From positions 1 through 12,538 of the forward strand of contig CAMLFI010000033.1 of assembly GCA_946479225.1 (NCBI GenBank): 12,538 bases of DNA, read 5' to 3'. The stretch is from an uncultured Mucilaginibacter sp. GTDB taxonomy: Bacteria; Bacteroidota; Bacteroidia; Sphingobacteriales; Sphingobacteriaceae. A program made the position numbers and the translations under genes. Below are positions 6,243-12,538 of this stretch, one piece after another (the stretch's first letter is position 1; each line of letters starts with the position of its first letter). Below the pieces are notes generated by a model. That model was not told the origin of the DNA. It ran no database searches and saw only the letters and a list, made by a program, of their open reading frames with translations.

Positions 6243-7178
6243 TCAATCTAATTTTGGTAATACGGCCTCAATCTCGTCACGGCGTGACTCGTATTGTGCG
6301 GGCAGTTTCAAATGGCTGCCTAACTCGGCAACAGGCTCATCCACATCAAAGCCGGGGTTGTCGGTAGCAATCTCAAACAACACACCACCCGGCTCGCGGA
6401 AGTATAGTGAATAGAAGTAGTTACGGTCTATCTTCTCTGTAATGTGCAAACCCAAAGCTACTATCTTATCCCTAAACTGCATTAACACTTCCTCATTCTC
6501 AACCCTAAATGCCACATGGTGTACACTACCACCCGCAACATGCCCGGCAACTTCGCCAGCCACCTCAACCAGATCTACAATGTTGGCAGTATCAACAGCA
6601 TCGGTTATAAACCGGTAGCGGTTAACATTTTGCTCCAATAAGCGGTAACCGAAAACGCTGGTTAAAATATCGGCAGTCGGCTGTATTTTATTAGTGGTTA
6701 TTGTGATGCTGTAAAAACCCTTTAAAGCGTGCTCTGCCTTGATCTCGTCGGTTTCCCAACCTTTGCGGTTGTCATTGGCTTTGGCTTCAATCAGCTCCAA
6801 CTTTAAACCATCCAGATCTAAAAAAGTAAGATATTTCTCGCCAAACTTCTCGGCCACCTTGTTATAGATCACGTTGTGAGTCTCAAACCGTTGTTGCCAA
6901 AAATCAAGACTGCCAGTGGGTACGGCGTAACCAATCTCGGTAGCCTGCCTTGCGCCGCGCCTGCCCTGCATTATATTGGCCCAAGGGAAGAAAGTAAGTA
7001 TTGTGCCGGGAGTACCGTACTCATCTCCGTAGTAAAAGTGGTAGGTTTCAGGGTCGTCAAAGTTCACGGTTTTTTTAACCATGCGTAAACCTAAAACTTT
7101 GGTATAGAAATCAAAATTACGTTTGGCATTGCCAGCTATAGCTGTTATGTGGTGAATGCCGTTTATAGTATTTTTCAT
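6243..7178 (-). CDS. mhqO: MhqO-like ring-cleaving dioxygenase (glyoxalase/VOC fold)
   Basis: 311 residues, matching the MhqO/PcpA/LinE-type extradiol dioxygenases. There are two tandem vicinal-oxygen-chelate modules. The first starts at GIHHIT (7-12) with NFDFYTKVLGLR, and the second spans about 150-275. Likely Fe(II) or Mn(II) ligands are H9/H10, H220/H221 in SVHHVAF, and E269 in LFEIATD; their spacing agrees with hydroquinone dioxygenases. The motif DPETYHFYYGDEYGTPGTILTFF (41-63) is typical of this family. It cleaves p-hydroquinone-type rings and so detoxifies quinone electrophiles. It is first in a two-gene operon with the MhqD-like hydrolase. A TAAATTTG promoter element lies 45-52 nt 5' of its ATG. 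No MarR-type MhqR repressor or MhqN nitroreductase is in the window. Confidence 0.92.
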   Translation of the reverse strand: MKNTINGIHHITAIAGNAKRNFDFYTKVLGLRMVKKTVNFDDPETYHFYYGDEYGTPGTILTFFPWANIMQGRRGARQATEIGYAVPTGSLDFWQQRFETHNVIYNKVAEKFGEKYLTFLDLDGLKLELIEAKANDNRKGWETDEIKAEHALKGFYSITITTNKIQPTADILTSVFGYRLLEQNVNRYRFITDAVDTANIVDLVEVAGEVAGHVAGGSVHHVAFRVENEEVLMQFRDKIVALGLHITEKIDRNYFYSLYFREPGGVLFEIATDNPGFDVDEPVAELGSHLKLPAQYESRRDEIEAVLPKLD

Positions 7179-7222
7179 GATGCGTTTTGTTTTATAGTGA
7201 TTGTTCCTTAATTATTACACCA

Positions 7223-7230
7223 CAAATTTA
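7223..7230 (-). promoter_or_regulatory. Bacteroidota-type -7 promoter element for the dioxygenase operon
   Basis: On the minus strand these bases read TAAATTTG, an exact TAnnTTTG match to the Bacteroidota sigma-ABfr -7 consensus. Transcription would start near 7216 and give a leader of about 38 nt before the ATG at 7178. No good TTG/TTTG -33 word is seen at the usual distance, so the operon may need an activator or the site may be weak. Confidence 0.45.
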
Positions 7231-7412
7231 CCCTGCATTTCACCGATGCCACTTGATGTAGGTCAAGAAATGATTCCATTATAAAGTCACTATCGTGAGC
7301 AGTGAAATTATATTGTCGAAATAGGAACATCCGGTGATCAATTTTCGTATTGAGCTATATAAACCTAATTTCCGATACCTTTCTTCTGAAAAGGAGATTA
7401 AACCTTAATTAT

Positions 7413-8018
7413 ATGACAAGTGTAGCAATAGTTGACAGACAAGCAGGGCAGAGATTTTTAATGTGCAAGATTCTGACCGAATGTGAAAAATTCCAATTTA
7501 AAGTAGTTTCCGAAGCCACCAGCATTGAAAAACTTGGCCAACACATCAAAGAAGTCCAGCCAGACATTGTTCTAATGGAGTTTGAAGAACAAACATTTGG
7601 CGAAATGATGCATTTTCACACTGTTTGCCCAAAAACAGAATTGATTGTTTACAGCAATTCTTACAACTATAATACCGTTAGGAAGGCATTTGAGGCAGGG
7701 GCCGTTAGCTTTCTATTAAAAGAGAATTACATTAACGAACTTATTGAAAGTGTAGGTTACACCTTACAGGGCGGGTCATTTATAAGCCCTGCTATAACCC
7801 GCGGACTTGTAATGCACACCATTGTAAAATCTACCGAAGTGGATAGCTTAAGCGGGCGCGAACGCCTTGTTATTGACGAGATATTGGAGGGTTTAAGTTA
7901 TAAGCTGATTGGTTACAAACACAACCTTTCTTTGGATACTGTAAGGCAGTATATAAAACGTGCTTATAGAAAATTACACATCAATAGCAAGGGTGAGCTT
8001 ATGGCCAAAATGCGTTAA
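7413..8018 (+). CDS. LuxR/NarL-type regulator with degenerate receiver domain
   Basis: 201 residues from the ATG at 7413. This start puts the first beta-strand (TSVAIVDRQ) at the N-terminus, as in other receivers; the frame is open back to an ATG at 7350, but the extra 21 residues match nothing. The receiver covers about 1-120 and the GerE-type helix-turn-helix about 146-200 (LSGRERLVIDEILEGLSYKLIG… TVRQYIKRAYRKL). Key phosphorylation residues have changed. The acidic pair is D8-R9 instead of DD, and the acceptor Asp is E56 (LMEFEEQ instead of LMDxxMP). S81 and K103 are kept. It probably works without classical phosphotransfer, perhaps fixed in an active-like state. An AAGGAG at 7391-7396 and a TACCTTTC near-match at 7376-7383 lie upstream of 7413. 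It points at the 939-residue gene 76 nt downstream, which it may control. Confidence 0.87.
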   Translation: MTSVAIVDRQAGQRFLMCKILTECEKFQFKVVSEATSIEKLGQHIKEVQPDIVLMEFEEQTFGEMMHFHTVCPKTELIVYSNSYNYNTVRKAFEAGAVSFLLKENYINELIESVGYTLQGGSFISPAITRGLVMHTIVKSTEVDSLSGRERLVIDEILEGLSYKLIGYKHNLSLDTVRQYIKRAYRKLHINSKGELMAKMR

Positions 8019-8094
8019 AAAGTAACCTTTTTATGTGACACACAACCCGCTTAAATTACTCGTATAACCTGTACTGAAAGGTTAAATTCATGTA

Positions 8095-10914
8095 ATGTTT
8101 TATAAATTACTAATCGGGTTAATTTTGAGCTGCTGTTTTTTAAAGACTTCTGTTTTTGCGCAAATAAGACCCGATGTAGTTTACCGTTTCGCTACCGACA
8201 CTACCAATATTCAACCCGGCGTTACTTTTGGCAACAGCTTGCAGATAACAAACTTCAGCAATAAAACTATCTTATTAACCCAATCTAACAACGCTGCGCA
8301 TTTGCCTGCAGGCTTGCTTAATTTGCCCGACAGCATTGTGTTATCGCCGGGGCAGCACCGCACCTATGCGGTAAAATATATAGCAGATAAATATACCATA
8401 ACAAGCAATATTCAACCATTCAAGCTGTTTCTCACTTCTGCAGAAAAAGATATAACTATTTCACCATCTGCAAGCTTCGTTACCCGCGTTACTGAAAACA
8501 ACGACCTCATAGTCGGTCTTGATGAACCCGAGGTTTATTTTAACAGCGTCACAGGTCAGGCGCAATTTAATATCCATTGTATAAATCCTGGCTTGGGTGC
8601 GTTATCGTTCAGTTTGTTGGCTTCGTCGTCTACGCCGGATATGGAGATCATAGCACCTCAACAGATCATCGAATTGGGCTCGTCAGAAAGGCGGACTTTT
8701 ACGTTTATAGTTAGGGTAAATAAAAAATTAAGGAGCAGTGGTGATGAGCGGGTGCTGGTTACTGCTGTTGGAGCAAACGGACGCACGCTTAGTGCCCTTA
8801 CGGTTAGACTTGTAGCAATAGGCAGCGACAGGCGCATTGGCGGCAATAACTATCTTTTCTCGCCGGCTTACAGCAAAATAAGTGGGTTTAGATATATAAA
8901 ATTTGGCGAAAATTTTTCCACCTACGAAATGTGGGGGCAAGGATTAATAAACGATATAGGTAAAACAACTTTAAACTACAGTTATAATATTGATTACTAC
9001 CAGCAGCAACGCACTTTGGGTATTTATAATACTACCTTAAATTATCAACAAAAAAAATGGGGGCTTAAAGCAGGAAACGTCAATGAAAATTTGGACCTAC
9101 CGCTTAATGGCCGCGGTGTTGTGGGTACCGCCCGGTTTGACGAAAACCGCGAAGTAAATATGTATTTGGTACAAAACCAGTTTATGCTTTTTAATGGCCT
9201 TATCAACAGCGCGCCGGCTCCAACTACCTTAGCCGCCAGCTATCAATACACCCGATCTGCACGCAATAATTACCGGATACTATTCGCAACAACAAGCAAC
9301 CCGTATTTTGGGCTTGATCAGCGCCAGTTATCGGGATTTTTCAACACAACGTCAGGCGAAAATATAGCAATTAGTTTAGAAGGCGGCTTAAGCCTTGAAG
9401 GCTATCGCCATGCAAGCCGACCGTCACAAAAAGGATTTGCACTGGGTGCCAATTACAACCTTGAAAAGAAAAAGTATTCGCTTTCACTTAACAATTACTA
9501 CGCATCCCCCTACTATACCGGACTGCGCAGGGGATTGATACAGAGTCAGTCACGCTTTTCGATCCGCACCAGCAACAACAGTTTATTTTCTGTTTCGGCT
9601 AATATCTATTCAAACAGAGCCGCTACGCCTTACCAAACAGATGATGTTTTTTTCAGGCGTAACCAAAAAAATACTGTAAACACGTTTCAACTTGGTTTTA
9701 ACACAGTATCACGGCGCATAAACTGGGGCATATCTCCTTACTTTATGTATCAGTCCCTGCAGGGCGTTAGCATCTTTGATATTAATGGTACTAACAAGCA
9801 GTGGTCCTCATCGGCAGCACGTTTGTCTGCCACTTTGAGCTTTAACGCAAATGCAAACACATTTTCGTTAAATACCGATTATGGTTATGTTTTCAAAAAC
9901 AGTTCGGGCAGGGTGACCAGCCCGTTTCACTCAATGCGAATAAACGCAAATTGGAGTAACCGCTATGTTGGTGTTATGGGATTTGTTCAATTAAATCCTT
10001 TCTATCTTACTGATCTTATCTCGCTTTCTCCGGAAGGTAAATACACGCAGTATTCTGTAGGGCCAAATATCCATTTCACAACCCTCCAAAACAAATTTAC
10101 GCTACAGGGTAACATAATGTACAACTATTACAGCGTAAGCCGAACCAAAAACCTATCGACTAATATAAATATGCAGTATGCGCTGCGTGGAAACTATGTT
10201 CTAACTGCCGACATTTTTAGCTCAAAGGTAAGCCAATATGGCATTTACGATCCTGTTAATAACGCTCAGCTACCCGAAAGTCGTTTTTCAACCTCCCAAC
10301 TTCGCCTGGGTGTTGAAAAACGTTTTGGCCGTTCAATTAACAATAACGGCAAAACACTTGAACTAGCCTATTACGATGATGCTAATAACAATGGTGTAAA
10401 AGACAAAAACGAAAGCAGTATAGGTGGTGTTATGGTATCGTTGAATGGTGAAGTTGCTCAAACAAATGATAAAGGGGTTGTTAAATTCACCAATTTAAGA
10501 CCTGAAAGCTATAGTGTAAATATTACCAACAATCAGGGATGGACCATGGCCGATCCGTTGACCATACTTATGGCACATAACCAAAAATTTACTGTACCGT
10601 TGGTTAAAACTAAACCCATTAAAGGGATGCTGATAGCTGAAAAAGGTTTCGACCAAAACGTGCTTAACCTATCGGGAGTTAATATAGTCGCTGAAAATAA
10701 TAACGGAAAAATTTACAACACACTTACCGATGAAAGAGGACAGTTTTGCTTTTACCTGCCTCAGGGCTTCTACACCATTACCGTAAACACTGTGAAACTT
10801 CCATTCTCAGTATCAGATCAACCCCAAAAAGTTGATACAGAACATGGCGAAAATGAGATGATAATTTTTAAATGCAAAGACAGCCGGCGACGCGTATTGG
10901 TGTCTGAATTTTGA
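8095..10914 (+). CDS. Large outer-membrane usher-like beta-barrel protein with Ig-like and SdrD_B-like domains
   Basis: 939 residues. The signal peptide is 1-22 (cleavage VFA|Q). Residues about 25-245 look like two Ig-like beta-sandwiches (NSLQITNFSNKTILLTQ; QFNIHCINPGLGALSFSLLA). Residues about 250-745 are a long run of alternating aromatic/polar strands (TLNYSYNIDYYQQQ, YSLSLNNYYASPYY, GNIMYNYYSVSR) typical of an outer-membrane barrel, with GNVNENLDLPLNGRGVVG (327-344) resembling usher-type barrel segments. Residues about 755-838 form an SdrD_B-like domain with a calcium loop at 762-773 (D762, N764, N766, D770, E773). Residues 839-930 form a carboxypeptidase-regulatory-like domain (TLTDERGQFCFYLPQGFYTI). 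Total length matches fimbrial ushers (about 800-900). I infer a role in exporting or anchoring the neighbouring pilin-like protein. An Ig/SdrD_B cell-surface barrel of other function is the main alternative. Confidence 0.85.
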   Translation: MFYKLLIGLILSCCFLKTSVFAQIRPDVVYRFATDTTNIQPGVTFGNSLQITNFSNKTILLTQSNNAAHLPAGLLNLPDSIVLSPGQHRTYAVKYIADKYTITSNIQPFKLFLTSAEKDITISPSASFVTRVTENNDLIVGLDEPEVYFNSVTGQAQFNIHCINPGLGALSFSLLASSSTPDMEIIAPQQIIELGSSERRTFTFIVRVNKKLRSSGDERVLVTAVGANGRTLSALTVRLVAIGSDRRIGGNNYLFSPAYSKISGFRYIKFGENFSTYEMWGQGLINDIGKTTLNYSYNIDYYQQQRTLGIYNTTLNYQQKKWGLKAGNVNENLDLPLNGRGVVGTARFDENREVNMYLVQNQFMLFNGLINSAPAPTTLAASYQYTRSARNNYRILFATTSNPYFGLDQRQLSGFFNTTSGENIAISLEGGLSLEGYRHASRPSQKGFALGANYNLEKKKYSLSLNNYYASPYYTGLRRGLIQSQSRFSIRTSNNSLFSVSANIYSNRAATPYQTDDVFFRRNQKNTVNTFQLGFNTVSRRINWGISPYFMYQSLQGVSIFDINGTNKQWSSSAARLSATLSFNANANTFSLNTDYGYVFKNSSGRVTSPFHSMRINANWSNRYVGVMGFVQLNPFYLTDLISLSPEGKYTQYSVGPNIHFTTLQNKFTLQGNIMYNYYSVSRTKNLSTNINMQYALRGNYVLTADIFSSKVSQYGIYDPVNNAQLPESRFSTSQLRLGVEKRFGRSINNNGKTLELAYYDDANNNGVKDKNESSIGGVMVSLNGEVAQTNDKGVVKFTNLRPESYSVNITNNQGWTMADPLTILMAHNQKFTVPLVKTKPIKGMLIAEKGFDQNVLNLSGVNIVAENNNGKIYNTLTDERGQFCFYLPQGFYTITVNTVKLPFSVSDQPQKVDTEHGENEMIIFKCKDSRRRVLVSEF

Positions 10915-12294
10915 TCAAAGGGCGACAAAAGAATAAGTAACAGTAGTGGTGTAAGTCCCGGCCGGCTTACCCAATAATAGCGGCACTTTACTTGCTGGTA
11001 TGCGATACTGAATATTCACTTGCCGGTCAATTTGAGGATCTGCGTTACTGATAAGTAGTTGTGGAGATGCAGAAAGTTCAACAGCCGAAACACCTGCTTG
11101 TCCACTCATGGGTTCAATCTTCACAACCGATACCGGAATTTGGTTAGCGCCTGAAGTAAAATTAGCGCTTTGAGCCTTAACATAAACATCGTAAGGCGTG
11201 GTTTTACTCAAAGTAATATGACCCGAAATTTGCTTTACCACTCCTGTGGCTACGTCCGTTTGATTTTGGAAAGCAATATTAACACTGGGCTGAGAAAGTG
11301 CTATTTCATACATATCGTCAATAACAACATCAAACTGGGAGTTTACCGAACTTTGCAACGACGATCCGCTCCAGGTGTAAATTAAAGGTACACTGTAAGT
11401 CCCGGCTGTTACAAAGGCCGACTTTAAATTAGCGCTGCTAATACTAAAGTTTACATTATGAGTTACATTGTTATTGGTGGGCACTGCTGCCCCTCCCAAT
11501 GGAGTTAATTCCTGATTTGTTGAAGAAAGGTTAACCTGCGTAGTAGCTGTTTGATTGGTAAGCACAGCTGCTGCCAATGAAACGTTAGCTTGCGGAATAG
11601 AATTATATAAAGTACTGCTTGAAAAGCTAAACTGCGAAGCAGTTGTACGCAACTTTAACAGGTAAGTAAGTGTGGTTGAAAAGCTTATAGATTGATTAAG
11701 ATTAGCGCCACCACTTCTAAAGTAGTTTAAATTGTCGATATGAATTACAGATGGGCCAATGCTTGCCTGTGGTTGCAAAAAAGAAGGAACAATTATATTA
11801 AGATCTTGAATTTGGGGCGATATAGCTCCACTTAAAGCACCTATCGGGCTGGTTCTTAGTTGAAACGGAGTTGTGTATGTACCGGCGCACCATGTTTGTG
11901 CACCGGTAACAATACGGTAATCCATTATAACAGTACCAGGTAAAACACTTGCAAGTGAAGTATAAGTGGTTTGATAAGTTGTACTTAAAACCGCTTCCTG
12001 ACTTGATGTTAGCAAGGCTACCCCGCCGATGCTATTTAACCTGAAATTGGCAACATTTAACGCAGCCGTGGTAGAACTTGTGCTGTTGCTAAACTGACCA
12101 TTGTTTGACCGGCCGGCAATAACAGGTATCAGGCCAATTATAGGCGTGTAAAAACCCGTTGTTGCCTGCACCGAGTAGTTTGAACGGGCTACAATGTTAC
12201 TTGCAGGCAGCGTGATATTAACTTGCGCGAACGAGGTTAAATAAAATACTGAGGCAATAAAGGTGCTAAGGATATGTAATTTGTTTCTTTGCAA
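10915..12294 (-). CDS. Secreted Ser/Thr-rich beta protein, possible fimbrial adhesin/pilin
   Basis: 459 residues. The signal peptide is 1-23 (cleavage SFA|Q24). The mature protein is rich in S, T, N, Q and A, poor in charge, and has only one cysteine (C136), so it is predicted to be all-beta. Two segments end in the same strand pattern: VTAGTYSVPLIYTW (295-308) and KPAGTYTTTVTYSF (443-456). 'AGTY-x-x-x-V-x-Y' is how SCPU- and DUF4402-like pilin domains end, which suggests a larger N-terminal domain (about 24-310) and a C-terminal pilin-like domain (about 320-459). Its stop overlaps the palindrome shared with the 939-residue gene, and its start overlaps the upstream Ig-like gene by 29 nt. Fimbrial adhesin or subunit is an inference from architecture and context; no family is firmly recognised. 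Confidence 0.82.
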   Translation of the reverse strand: MQRNKLHILSTFIASVFYLTSFAQVNITLPASNIVARSNYSVQATTGFYTPIIGLIPVIAGRSNNGQFSNSTSSTTAALNVANFRLNSIGGVALLTSSQEAVLSTTYQTTYTSLASVLPGTVIMDYRIVTGAQTWCAGTYTTPFQLRTSPIGALSGAISPQIQDLNIIVPSFLQPQASIGPSVIHIDNLNYFRSGGANLNQSISFSTTLTYLLKLRTTASQFSFSSSTLYNSIPQANVSLAAAVLTNQTATTQVNLSSTNQELTPLGGAAVPTNNNVTHNVNFSISSANLKSAFVTAGTYSVPLIYTWSGSSLQSSVNSQFDVVIDDMYEIALSQPSVNIAFQNQTDVATGVVKQISGHITLSKTTPYDVYVKAQSANFTSGANQIPVSVVKIEPMSGQAGVSAVELSASPQLLISNADPQIDRQVNIQYRIPASKVPLLLGKPAGTYTTTVTYSFVAL

Positions 12295-12538
12295 CTTTCA
12301 AATCATTAGATGAACCGGAATCTACAATAGCCACAACCATATACTGTCCGTGCAAATTGGCAGGCAGCTCTGCAGGTACCCATTGATCAGCCTTGGGAAG
12401 CATGGCTATAGGCCTCGTTTTTAGCTTCAGCTCCTCCCCTGTCACTGCGTTCGTAATTTCAAACCTTACGTTGGCGTCTACAAAAGATGCACCTTGATTT
12501 ACTATTTTTACAGCTACATTTCTAACAGTATCTTTTCC
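12266..12538 (-). CDS. C-terminal 90 residues of an Ig-like, possibly chaperone-type protein (5' end outside window)
   Basis: The frame is open from the window edge to a TAG at 12268-12266 and overlaps the start of the pilin-like gene by 29 nt in another frame, so the two are translated from one message. The visible part is a single beta-sandwich: RNVAVKIVNQGASFVDANVRFEIT… then LPANLHGQYMVVAIVDSGSSNDL. It resembles CARDB-like or pilus-chaperone C-terminal domains, in which a strand with 'G-Y-x-V-x-A-x-V-D' is common. No signal peptide can be judged because the N-terminus is missing. A periplasmic chaperone for the downstream pilin-like protein would fit the context. A surface Ig-domain protein is equally compatible with the fragment alone. 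Confidence 0.75.
   Translation of the reverse strand, partial: GKDTVRNVAVKIVNQGASFVDANVRFEITNAVTGEELKLKTRPIAMLPKADQWVPAELPANLHGQYMVVAIVDSGSSNDLKVAKKQITYP

Noticed and set aside
6026..6414. Plus-strand frames opposite the hydrolase/dioxygenase junction
   Set aside because: They cover two well-supported minus-strand genes and their coupled start/stop; no domain features are visible.
7350..7412. Upstream ATG adding 21 residues to the LuxR-type regulator
   Set aside because: The receiver fold begins at M-T-S-V-A-I-V-D (ATG at 7413). The extension has no family match, and a possible promoter word (TACCTTTC, 7376-7383) lies inside it.
8095..8133. Lipoprotein signal at ILSC (C13) of the barrel protein
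   Set aside because: The cysteine lies very early, before the end of the hydrophobic core, and a standard cleavage site VFA|Q follows at residue 22.

Overview
The window looks like chromosomal DNA of a Bacteroidota bacterium, most likely a Sphingobacteriaceae member of the Mucilaginibacter/Pedobacter type. The reasons are moderate GC, A-rich leaders with no Shine-Dalgarno in front of most genes, one exact TAnnTTTG promoter element, signal peptides ending in A|Q, and a gene set typical of that group (Tat-tagged sugar enzymes, CBM9-like secreted protein, Crp/Fnr regulators, SdrD_B-type outer-membrane proteins). The genus is inferred from style; there is no rRNA or marker gene.

Positions 1-3740 (+ strand) are a sugar or sugar-acid metabolism region. 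They hold the tail of an unidentified protein, a Tat-signal enolase-superfamily (mandelate racemase/muconate lactonizing type) enzyme, a strong intrinsic terminator, a small DinB/YfiT-fold protein, and a Tat-signal Gfo/Idh/MocA oxidoreductase with its own terminator. Two intergenic spacers here carry palindromic elements: paired GTTCC-N3-GGAAC dyads (1583-1658) and a 132-nt element with 35-nt perfect inverted arms and two internal hairpins (2303-2434).

Positions 3788-5617 hold a secreted CBM9-like protein (+) and, convergent to it, a Crp/Fnr-type regulator (-). Upstream of the regulator lies a 17-bp hairpin and a cluster of eight TGTTGC/GCAACA words, partly in 9-10 bp periodicity, which looks like an operator array.

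Positions 5618-7230 (- strand) are a two-gene, translationally coupled operon for an MhqO-like ring-cleaving dioxygenase and an MhqD-like alpha/beta hydrolase. In Bacillus this pair belongs to the quinone/hydroquinone detoxification regulon. A Bacteroidota-type -7 element lies 5' of it.

Positions 7413-12538 are the least ordinary part. A LuxR-family response-regulator-like protein lacks the phospho-acceptor Asp (Glu in its place). It is followed by a 939-residue secreted protein with N-terminal Ig-like domains, a usher-like outer-membrane beta-barrel and C-terminal SdrD_B-like domains. Convergent to it, sharing the stop palindrome TGATCA, are a 459-residue secreted Ser/Thr-rich beta protein with two pilin-like 'AGTY' strand ends and, overlapping it by 29 nt, the C-terminus of an Ig-like, possibly chaperone-type protein that runs off the window. 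Together these resemble a divergent chaperone/usher/fimbrial adhesin locus. That reading comes from architecture and context, not from recognised family hits.
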